From assembly GCA_030268105.1 (NCBI GenBank), contig BSDZ01000080.1, positions 930,001 to 994,000 on the forward strand: a stretch of 64,000 nucleotides of DNA, written 5' to 3'. Source of the DNA: Volvox africanus (lineage: Eukaryota; Chlorophyta; Chlorophyceae; Chlamydomonadales; Volvocaceae). The position numbers were made by a program, and so were the translations under genes. The notes under the pieces are model-generated. The model searched no databases and was not told the origin of the DNA. It saw only the letters and a program-made list of their open reading frames with translations. The first letter of the stretch is position 1; each line of letters opens with the position of its first letter. Shown in pieces: positions 13,701-23,093 of this stretch.

Positions 13701-15847
13701 CCAAGACAGGTGCTAAATGGTTCATTGTTTCACCTTCTTCCTGGTGACCGCCTCTTATCACTCGCTGGGTTCCGCCACTCACCCAGACCGATTCCGATGA
13801 GCCTCACGTAATGACGTGCGACCGCGCTGCGGCGGCACAGCTCCCGCACGGTGACGGGCCGACTTAAACTTGCCACCGCAGCAGCAGCAGTGGCAGTAGC
13901 AGTAGCAGCAGCAACGCTGCTGGTGGCGGCGACGGCGGCGGCACTCGGAGAAACAGAGGAGCTCTGTCTCTGGACCGCCAAAGAGGTGGGCCGCGGAAGA
14001 GGTGGTGGCGGCGGCGGCGGCGCCGCCGCCACTACTGCCGTCGCGGCGTAAGGGTGTTGGTGCTGTTCCTGTTGCTGTGGCTGCGGCTGAAGCTGAGCCC
14101 GGGAGTGCAACGGAAGCGGACGCGGCAAAGGCGGGGAACCGCACCCAGTCCCGCAGCTCACGTTCACGTTCACGTTCCTGGCGACGTCAGCTCGGTCCTG
14201 TACGGCCGAGTCCCCCGCGGAGTGAGCTGGCGGCCACGGCGGCGGTGCGCTGCCGGCCCCCGCTTCTTCGGATACGACGTCAAAGTGGTGCGGTCCCAAA
14301 GCGATCGGGCTTACGCGGCAAGACGACCCATGGGCGGCGGCGGCAGCGGGGCTGCGGACTACCGGGAGCCGCTGCGGTGGTAGCGGTGGTTCCAGGGTTG
14401 AGGGCTGCAGTACAGCTTGCGTAGGGGGAATTTTCGTCGCATCAAAATGCGGCTGCTGGTACACCCGCCGCGGTGGCGGCGGCGGCGGTTGCCAATCCTG
14501 CTCTACCGGTGCGAGCGGCTGCGTGGCGGGAAGATCTGCCACCGTCGCTGCCATCACCGGCACGATCTCTGCCATCGTCACTGGCGGCAGCGCCGTCGAC
14601 AGAACCAAATTGCGCTGCACGGCGACATGGTCGCGGTTTCCGGTTTCCAGCCCCACGGCAGCGGCGGCGGCGGCGCCGGCGGCCGCCAGCGCCGATGCTC
14701 CTGACGGCGACGACGCATAGGGCCTTGGCTTCGCAAACACACCGTCAGCAGTAACACCCGTACAGGTTGCGGCCAGCACGGCCGGTGATGTAGCCAAGGT
14801 GGATGACATCATCACGTGCGAGAAAGCCGTACGTTGGTTTCGTACCTCCGGAATACCTAAGCGCTGGGTGGGCTGGGCCAATGGTGCAGGGATGTCCACA
14901 ACATCCTCCAACGGCTGAGTTGGCATGGCTGCTACGGCAACACAGCCACCGCCAGCACTCACCGCCTCCTCCGCTTCCCATATCCCGACCCCAGAAAGGG
15001 GGGTAGTGTGGCCCAAGTCCCCCCTGCCGCCGCGCGTTGCTGCTGCTGCAGTGCCGCATGAGTGGCTGACGCCGCTACCGCCATCACCACCACCAGCGTT
15101 CTCCGTGCTGCACCCTGCTACTGCCAGTGCCGTTGCTAACCCTGATGTTGGTACGGTGGCCGCTGACGCTATTGACGCTACTGCTACTGCTACTGCGGCG
15201 CTCGAAGGGACACGCTGCGGCGAATTGCCTGACCCAATTGGCACACCCGCTTCGGGGTGCGGCTTAGGGCTGCACGGCAGTACCTTCACCGCCGGGCGCC
15301 CTGTGACCCAGGTCACCTCCTGTTCAGCTAAGCGGGCGCAGGTTAGCCCCTCAGCTATTGGCGCTCTATCGGTCGAGTTAGAGCAAGTCGTCTCCTGAGC
15401 GGCCGCCACAGCCCCTGCAGCTGCGCCCTCAGGCCGAGCGGCGGAGCCTGGGGGGGTCGCCGCCTCATCGGCTTCTGGTGGAAGTTGCTGCAGTCCGTCG
15501 GGGTTAGAGGGCTCCAAGACCTTTGCTAACGCTAATAGCAGATCCGGATCTGATCCGGTAAGCGCGATTACGGAACTGGGAGGCGGGAATCTGTCGCAAT
15601 CTGGGTGACATGCGGCCGCTGGTCGTAGTGCCGCTGGGGACATCAACGGAGGCGGATCCGGATCCTGAATCCAGGTTTCGGGGCCCGGAAATGTGAGGGT
15701 CTGACCAGTCAGAGTGATCTGGGTTTCTGAGACGCGTTTGTTAATGGTAGCTGTTGGCCAGGATGGCGGTTCCGACAAGGGGGCCTGGGAGCGTTCGGAG
15801 CGCTCTGAATTGGCCGTTCCCAGACCCCCCTCAGAAGCGGTCAACAT
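1720..15847 (-). CDS. Giant LRR protein with WDx5HPxN[LV]D repeats (~3,502 aa)
   Basis: Fourteen exons join in one frame (10,509 nt including stop): 15847-13783, 13345-12932, 12543-12283, 11890-11732, 11045-10483, 10222-10139, 10017-9890, 9805-9231, 9053-8600, 8405-7979, 7803-6994, 6753-5167, 4900-4502, 4302-1720. All junctions are GT-AG. The ATG at 15847 follows an in-frame TGA, which supports this start. Residues ~1-690 are disordered and Ala/Pro-rich. Residues ~860-985 carry leucine-rich repeats ([33 protein letters not shown]). The middle is basic and acidic low-complexity, with an RS dipeptide stretch and Asp runs. Three copies of WDx5HPxN[LV]D lie at ~1950, ~2115 and ~2640. The last exon has a long Gly/Asp tract and KRQRR/KRQR basic clusters. 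RS repeats and basic clusters suggest a nuclear protein; that is inference. No enzyme domain or known family was recognised. Splitting into two genes is possible, but the phase agreement across every junction argues against it. Confidence 0.8.
2732..2872. repeat. (CACCGC)n/(GTCACC)n coding microsatellite
   Basis: A hexanucleotide array inside the last exon of the giant gene, read on the minus strand as a Gly tract flanked by Gly-Asp repeats. Array length is likely to vary between strains. Confidence 0.85.
4270..4526 (-). other. WDx5HPxN[LV]D motif, copy 3 (split by an intron)
   Basis: The copy reads KPWDWDELK at the end of exon 13 and [10 protein letters not shown] at the start of exon 14. 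The intron 4501-4303 falls inside the motif. The split copy only becomes visible after splicing and has the same spacing as copies 1 and 2, which independently supports this junction. Confidence 0.75.
5483..5494. repeat. 12-bp palindrome GACCCATGGGTC, copy 1
   Basis: Perfect palindrome inside coding exon 12 of the giant gene. See copies at 7858, 13398 and 36545. Confidence 0.8.
6320..6376 (-). other. WDx5HPxN[LV]D motif, copy 2
   Basis: Encodes [20 protein letters not shown] in exon 12 of the giant gene. It aligns without gaps to copy 1, sharing P-aromatic-x-WDRR and HPxNLD. Confidence 0.8.
7061..7128 (-). other. WDx5HPxN[LV]D motif, copy 1
   Basis: Encodes [20 protein letters not shown] near the end of exon 11 of the giant gene, preceded by a charged helix-like segment. 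It is the best reference copy of the repeat. Confidence 0.8.
7858..7869. repeat. 12-bp palindrome GACCCATGGGTC, copy 2
   Basis: Perfect copy in the intron between exons 10 and 11 of the giant gene, so it is not explained by protein coding. Confidence 0.8.
11087..11424. repeat. (GAGAGG)n intronic microsatellite, ~340 bp
   Basis: Almost pure GAGAGG/GAGGGA repeat inside the intron between exons 4 and 5 of the giant gene. It generates long spurious open frames (Ser-Leu, Arg-Gly, Arg-Glu and Ser-Pro dipeptide repeats) on both strands that are not genes. Confidence 0.95.
13398..13409. repeat. 12-bp palindrome GACCCATGGGTC, copy 3
   Basis: Perfect copy in the first intron of the giant gene. Confidence 0.8.
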
Positions 15848-16616
15848 TCCTCACGCTGCATTGTAGTAATTCCAAATGGAATCAAGAAACTGACGGTGCT
15901 AAACATCTGGATATTGACTTTCGCCTCCATGCACGTTCAACCTTTAGCCACGTCCTTCTTATGTGAAACAGCGTAATTTCATTTGTCCTCCGTAAAGTTC
16001 TTACGTTAAGACGACCTTTCCTTACTCTGTGAAATGAAATGTTCCCGTTAAAAATTTCCAGGACGAACAATGTATTAAAAGTTGCCCAGCTCTGTAAACA
16101 TGGTTTATTGTAGCACGCGTCATTGTCACAAGTAGGTTACTTCAGACATCAGATATCAGTCAGGGTTGGATGCAACGAGCAGAAAGGGCCCAACTGATCC
16201 CGCCAAAATACTGCGGACTCCGAGACCAGGAAAAATAACAACGAGCATGAGATGGACTCGCGGGGTTATGCTTGTTTTAAGCATCCAAAGAGACACTACT
16301 CATGATTGTGATAAAAAAACATATGTTGATTCAAGCTTGTAACATACAACAAACCGAAGCAGCAATGCGACAGTGGCCGCTTTAAGGCCCGCTAATGCAT
16401 CCGCCTAGATCAACAATCGTCTTACATAAAGTTTTAATTTCCGCAATCCTTCCTGGTAGGAAGCACGCCCCCAATTAACGCCGTGACGTAGCCAATATAG
16501 CGGCGAGTATGGAACGACGTGCATTCGCAATGTCAATCTCTCTCCTCCATTCGATAGGTTTGCCCATGGATCTATATCGCCAAATCCCGACGTGCTAGGT
16601 ATTTATGCAGCTTAAC

Positions 16617-16999
16617 TTTGACAACTACAACGTCGAACACCTTTACCTTCTGCCTGCGCAAATGACACGGAATCGATTATCACTTGGGAAGAATGCAAGG
16701 TTCTCCAGTTCGCTGTATCACGCGGCGGGAGTACCGAGCTGAGAAATGCGCATGCCCAGATTGCGGGTATTTCGTGTATGTATGTAGTTGGCATCGGTTA
16801 TGGTTTAGGCGGCCTAACTCCTGGACTTCATTTTGCCTGTGACGCACCTGTTAACAAGCACCAGGAGGCCAAAGAAGCCTTTGTAAAGGACTACGAGATC
16901 GTCACGCGATGCTATCAGCAGGTGTATTTCAACAGCGTCTCGTCAAACAACTCTGGGATTGCTATAGCGAAGGAAGCTATGCTATTATGGACAAGGTGA
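16617..16999 (+). other. Orphan open frame, possible exon or gene relic
   Basis: About 127 codons stay open from just after a TGA to the stop at 16997-16999, with the first ATG at 16778. The composition looks protein-like rather than repetitive (for example TWEECKVLQFAVSRGGS, then an Ala/Gly-rich stretch). A second frame over 16610-16740 also reads naturally (LNFDNYNVEHLYLL), which could mean a frameshifted relic. No family was recognised and no flanking exons were found. It may equally be chance. Confidence 0.25.
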
Positions 17000-17388
17000 C
17001 TAAACACCCATTTTAAGTGTTTGTGGGCGTGTGCATGTCCAGCTGTCCTTTCGGCCAAGAGCAGCTGCGTGATGATATGTAATCTACGATCTGGGTGGGT
17101 ATCTTCCGTTCTGTTACATCTGTGGTAACCCCTTCCTCTCTACTTCCGTAAAGACCCCTCTTGGGTACGATACTTTCCCTTGGGTACGATACTTTCAACG
17201 TGCGCTTTCAAAGTGCACTTTCATACTCTCCCCGCCAAACCCACACACCCACCATCGCTGCTAGTAACCCTATTTTACAGCAACGTCTTTCCATCAGTGG
17301 GAGCGATGATGGTACTGGTGGCGATGATGCTGGCGGTTAAGACCCTCAATTGCATTGCATGTGCCCCTAGATGCCCTGAGGGGTGTGT

Positions 17389-17467
17389 GTATGTGTATGT
17401 ATGTATGTATGTATGTATGTATGTATGTATGTATGTATGTATGTATGTATGTATGTATGTATGTATG
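17389..17467. repeat. (GTAT)n microsatellite
   Basis: About 19 tandem GTAT units in intergenic DNA. Confidence 0.95.
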
Positions 17468-17899
17468 TGTATAAGCTAAAGACGCTGATCGAAATCTGCT
17501 TCTTACTCGAATACTTCCTTTGAAGGACGGCTGGATGCTGGACGAATCGAGCTCTGTAAAGAGGTGAGGTTCAACCTCAGAAATTGCAATCACATCTCGG
17601 AGGGCTTCATGCCCACCCCACCCCCGGGTTACTCAACTGCCGTACAACTTCTCACCGACGTACAACTCCTCATCCGGGATCACTACGTAACCTTAACAGT
17701 ATACAGATGAAAAAACCTGCAACCCCTACATGTATGCCACCTGTGCCGGCGGCCCCACCAGCCAGGAGGGCCGGCTCCCACCGGCTCTCCCACCGGCTCT
17801 CCTGCAAGAAGGGGTCAAGCCGAGGCCGCCATCACGGACATTACATTGCAGTCAACCGAAGATAGGGCCTTCCCTTGCTATCGCTCGCGCCGTATACTC

Positions 17900-18254
17900 T
17901 CAGATCCCAGAGCAGAGAAGGCCCCTCTTGGGGAAAGAAACAGACGCGGTCTGGTATCCCCCCATCATCGGAGCCACCTGTGTCGGGCGAACGCCTGCCT
18001 GCCTGTAGATGCCTGTAGATGCAGCACCGCCCCCGTACCCCCCCATCCCCATGCCACGGCCGCCGCCGCCCCCGCTATTACTGTAAATAAGATGATGGTC
18101 TTCATTCATAAGGATACGTTCCCCTCCGCGGGGCCTCAGGTCGTCCCCCCAAACCTCCAGCTCACATCGGGCTGCACCTCGGATGCCCTGGACCCTTATG
18201 ACTGACCTGTACCCCATGGGTTTGCCGCCGTACACCACCTCAAACACGCTCTAT
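17900..18254 (-). CDS. Hypothetical protein, possible terminal exon
   Basis: An open frame of about 117 codons ends at a TGA at 17900. It begins non-repetitively (VFEVVYGGKPMGYRSV, then ELEVWGDDLRPRGGER) and turns into a Gly/Met-rich tail. An in-frame stop lies just upstream, with a possible acceptor (GATAG) directly before AGC GTG TTT, so this would be the last exon of a gene whose earlier exons were not found between 18.3 and 19.4 kb. The Gly-rich tail resembles that of some RNA-binding proteins, but no domain was recognised. Confidence 0.3.
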
Positions 18255-19377
18255 CCTATCCTAGATATCTGTGAACCACCCCTGGAGCACATGCGGTCGT
18301 CCGCACCCCGGTGGTCAGTAAGAGAAGTCAAAGGGAGGTTGTTCCTGATCCCCCTCCTCTCCCCCACAAGGCTCCTGCACTACGGCACCTAACGATTTAA
18401 CGACCTAACTAACAACGATTGGTTTTAATTAAAACAGAACCAGAAATAATCCAGTGGATAGCATCCCTCAGCACACGGAGATATCGCACAGCAGCTGAAG
18501 ACGACGACGCTACCACTGGTGAGCGCTGATGAAACCAACACCTACAAAAAAACATGTTGTCCTACAAGTTGACTGGGTTGCCCCGGTGGGGGCGTCCCTC
18601 TAGCAGGGCAGGGAGAAGCAGGCAGGGCCGGCTCCGCCACCCAGCAGGATGGGTTAGGTGGAGGGGGCCGCTGCTGGTGAGGTGTGTATGCAACCACCAC
18701 CACCACCACCATCAGCACCACCACCACCACCACCATCAGCACCACCACCAACATCACCGCTACCACCGCTACCACTCTGCCTGTAACGCTTAACAATGCG
18801 CGCGTGATGGTCAGGAGGAAGCTGCACCCTCTCCCCCCTCCCTTCGCCTTCGTTGCAATATGGGTCAGCACCGCGCAATGGCTTTGTAGGAACTTGTGCA
18901 CCTGCCCCTAACCCTCCCCTCTAAGGACATCGCCGCGTCGGACAGCGGCCCGCACCGGGATCGTTGAAATGCATTATCCACCTGCCACTAGGAACACTGC
19001 TCCACGTGTCCACCTTTAAGCCCAGCTCCCGTTCTCACGATCCATTCCGGCACGTACTGCTAACTGGCGGAAGCACCGCAAAATAGCCACAAAACCCTGC
19101 GCAAACACACCCCTCCCCTACATTCGAATACCCCCTCTCCTCCTCCGCTGCTGCTCACAATTGCCGTCGTCGGGGGTTGTCCATTCGATTGGCCCTATCT
19201 TCTGCATCCTCTCACGTATCCTCGCGAGCAAGCGCGCAAAGAAACACACACACATACATACACACACGCACGCGCGCACGGGTTACAGAACAATGTGAGA
19301 CGAGCACCTTAGGCCGCCACCACACCATCTGGCAGCGTGTAGCGTGTAGCGCGTACGGCATATCCTAAATCACTCGT
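18255..19377. other. No confident gene
   Basis: Contains a CACCAC-type repeat at about 18691-18760 and a CA-rich stretch near 19240-19275. Nothing else could be supported. Confidence 0.5.
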
Positions 19378-19382
19378 TTACA
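19378..19382 (-). terminator. TGTAA poly(A) signal for kinase-PP2C gene
   Basis: TTACA on the plus strand reads TGTAA on the minus strand, about 170 nt past the stop codon at 19552. TGTAA is the usual polyadenylation signal in volvocine algae. Confidence 0.5.
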
Positions 19383-19551
19383 TCACGGCTTTCATCACCG
19401 TTACCGCCCCTTATGATCACAATTGCTCACCATTCCACACCAACAGAAGTTCACTTCGCCATCTTTGAAGTCTTCAATAATTTTCTCGTTGAAAGAAGAC
19501 GGCCTTTTTGAAGCACCATCAATTCGCCATCATCGCTGTCTCACTCACATT

Positions 19552-22123
19552 TTAGTACGTATCGTGAACCTCATCTGCTGATGCGATGATATTCCGATCT
19601 CTTGTCAGCCGTACACGACTGCCGTACGCCGTACCCGTGATCGCAAACGCCTCGCCCTCCGCCGCGCCGTACACTCGCTCCATGGTCGCCACCCGCGATA
19701 AAAACACCACCACCACACTCACATTATCGGCGGACCCGCGCATCAGCGCCTCTGTCACTAACCGCTTTGCCGCCAAGGTTGGGTCCTTTACGGTGTCGTA
19801 CACCAACCCAACGGCCTCTTGCGCCGAAACCACGTCCCAGAGACCGTCCGTACCCAGTACGATAAAATGGTCGTCGGGTTGGAGCTCTAGGGAGGTGATT
19901 TCAGGTAGAGCTGTGACGCCGGTCATGGCAGTGGTGGAGGCGGCGCCGTTCTTGATATCGAAGTCGCCGATGCAGCGAGTCACCTGATGCATCCAAAGGA
20001 AGGGGGGGGGGGTTGGGGGAGAAGCCGGCATCAATAGGAGCTTGTACGAACAAGCCGAGTGGTATGAGAGAAAAGTCATGAAAACAGAAGCACGTGTTAC
20101 CTTGCGTCAATATATCACCACCCCCACCCCCATCTCCATCACCGCCACCAACTCAAACGACCACCACAATCATGACCCTCACCGTACCTGTAGTCCGGAC
20201 GTGCCAACGCGCCAGCCGCCGTGCTGCCACATCATCGCCGTACCGCAGGCCGTTAGTCGTTGCCGCTCGTCCACCAGCAGTCCCGTATGATCGCGACTGG
20301 CCGCCATTGCCCTCCGGCCCCGACACACAACCGCCCGGCAGTCACCGGCATTTGCCACAAAGAGCCGGCCCCCGGGAGCTAACAGCGCCGCCAGGGCGGT
20401 GGTTCCGGAGAAGAAGGACGGGCCGCCGCCGCCGCCGCCGCCGCGGCACCGCAGCAGGTTCTGTTGCCGCCAATGCTCATGATATTCTAGTCGGTGGACG
20501 GAGGGGACGGAGGGGTACTGTAACGGGCATGACCTGCTGTTTTCGGAGACCCGTACCGTACCGTATCGTTTGTTGTACGTCACAAGCACGGCAAACGGCT
20601 CTTCACCAAGGAACATGCCAACACGTCCTTTAGAGCTCTCTCAGCTCACCGCCTCTATAGAGAAGCCGATGAGGACCCCTGTGATGTCGTCGAAAAGTAA
20701 ATTTGCATAGTCGATTAAAATCTAATAGCTTAGGTAATGTACAGCTTCCCTTAGTAATGTCCTTACTTTCACTTCCGCGTAGGTTCCGATCCTCTCCTCC
20801 TGTCGTACGACTCTGTCGTAAAACACACAATACACACACGTACACACATAACAAAAGCACATAAATTTCCTTACCAGTCTCAAGTCGTTGGAATGTCCGC
20901 CGCAATGCCACTGCCGGCGACGTACACTGCTGCGCTTCCGCCCACAGCATCTCCGGCAGCCTTGTACGGCAAAACTCCGCAGCGTCGGCGCCACGGTGCC
21001 CGTCGAACAACGCCACCAGCGGCAGAGTGATCCAGCGGTGGTGCGCCGCCGTTGGGACCCGCACCGTCAGATCCGGTGATGAGCTGTCGCCGCCGCCGCC
21101 GGCTGCTACTGCTGCCGCTACTGCCGGAACGTTCGGCAGTAGCACGCAGCGGTCCTCCATGCTGTCCCGCGGCCCAATGGCTTCAAACATTCCGGCGTTG
21201 AAAATGGGTTCGACGCCGGCCCTGACCGTGGCGGCGGCGGCGGCGGCGGGGGAGGAGGAGGAGGAAGAGGTTGCCACTCTCTCCTCCTGAAGCGCCGCCG
21301 CCAACGAGGCGCCGCCACCACGAACAGCACTGTGACCGTTATCCGCATGATCGTTACCGTTAGGACTCACGTAACCGTTGGACGGACCGTTGGACGTTGT
21401 GTCATCCTCGTCGGAGCAGAGGACGAAGGGTGGCAGCACCGATTGCGGCGGCCATGCCGCTACTGGGCTTTTCGTGGCGGCGGCGGCGGAGCACTGGATG
21501 TGCTTCTCTTCATCACAGACGTCCATAGCGGTAGCGGGGGCGCTGCCGTCGCAGCCGCCGTCGGGGCCGTGGCACCCGCTTCCGTCGCTAGCGTCGTACT
21601 CACCTCCGTCTACGGCCGTCACGCTCACCAGCACCTGACCGCAGATGGCGCATCAGAAGCTGAAAGGCCTTATCATTCTGAAGAATGCCGGTGCGGTGGT
21701 GGGGGTGCTGAGTCGGGTTTGGAGAGGTATGGTGTGCGGTTAGGGATTGGGGTGCGTGTGTGCGTGTGTATGTGTGTGTGAAGGGGGGGGAAGAAGAAGG
21801 CAACGAACAAAACAGGAAGATCAATCGCGGAGCGAGAGAAGATAGGTAAACGGAAGCAGCAACAGCATGTGCGTGCAGCGCATACACATCCATATTCACG
21901 TACACATTCACGTACACATCCATACACAATCGCCCTCCCCCTCCCCCTCCCCCTCCCCCTCCCCCTCCCCCTCCCCTCCCCCGCGGCTCAGTTGCGCAAA
22001 ACACCCCCAAACCCCCAGGCCCAAGTGTCTTAACCCTTGGCCCCCTGCTTCAACGGCACCCACCGGCATTTGGCCACCGACCTTCTCTCCGGCCGCCGCC
22101 ACCTCTGCCAGCGATGAAGACTC

Positions 22124-22158
<35 letters not shown>

Positions 22159-23059
22159 AGGGCTCCCAACGGACGACCTCCTCAGCCAGCTCCTTCAGCG
22201 CACCAAGGACCTGCGAAGGGGACGGGCAGGGATCTGCATAACGCTCTGCCCGGTGCAGTATCCTGGAGTGTCTACCGGTAGTAGTGCGTATCTGGATGGA
22301 GCATGCCTGGAGGTTTTCCGACCAGGCCTTTGCTGCCTTTGTGGGCGGACATGTACGACAGAGATACAGCACCCAGTGCCAGGTGCCCCAGTACACCTGA
22401 GAGAAAGTGGGTCGCTCGGCGGGTTCCGACCTCCAGCACCACTGCATGAGGGCCGCAAAGCCCGGGGGGGAGGTGTGCGGCAGCTGCGGCCGGAGACCCT
22501 CCGCAGACACCGCCGCCGCCAGCTCCATGCGGCCGTACCCCAGCTCCAAAACCGTGTGCACTTCGGGGTTGTCCTTTGGGATAGGGCCGGGGAGGAGAGA
22601 GGACAGAGCGGAGAGGGGGATAGAGGGGATGGGGAGAGATAACAGAAAAACAGGGTAGACAGGGAAAAGGAAGGGGAGAGGGGGGTTGCTCGGATATACG
22701 ATGTGATACATCTGATGATTCCCCCCTCACCTTTCAGTATCAGCACAAGGAATCGTTTTATTCGACTTCCCTCCCCCGCCCGCCTATACACACACGCACC
22801 TTAATGCAATCAGAGAAAGGCACCACACCTGTATCGTCCAGGGGCCCCGGGACCGGCAGATGGAGAGGGCGGTTAAGACGTTGGCTGTTTGTTGGCGCCA
22901 TGTGGATTCTTCTACAACAAAAAACCAACTCCGCATCTCAGGACCGTCATATCAGCAATACCGCCTTACATTCCGTACAATACTGCAGATGTGCATGGAA
23001 ATATTCCCTTCACCCTCCCAGGCGCATTCTCTCCCCCACACACACATACACACACACAT

Positions 23060-23093
<34 letters not shown>

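Larger units (their letters stand above)
15848..17899. other. Intergenic region with one orphan ORF
   Basis: This is the presumed 5' region of the giant gene plus unassigned sequence. Base composition is less GC-rich than the exons. The only items noted are the orphan frame at 16617-16999 and the tetranucleotide repeat at 17389-17467. No promoter motif could be assigned with confidence. Confidence 0.5.

Noticed and set aside
20650..20678. 29-nt micro-exon between PP2C exons
   Set aside because: It fits the phase, but 20810-20767 (VVRQEERIGTYAEVK) also fits and matches the plant protein's RQE segment better.
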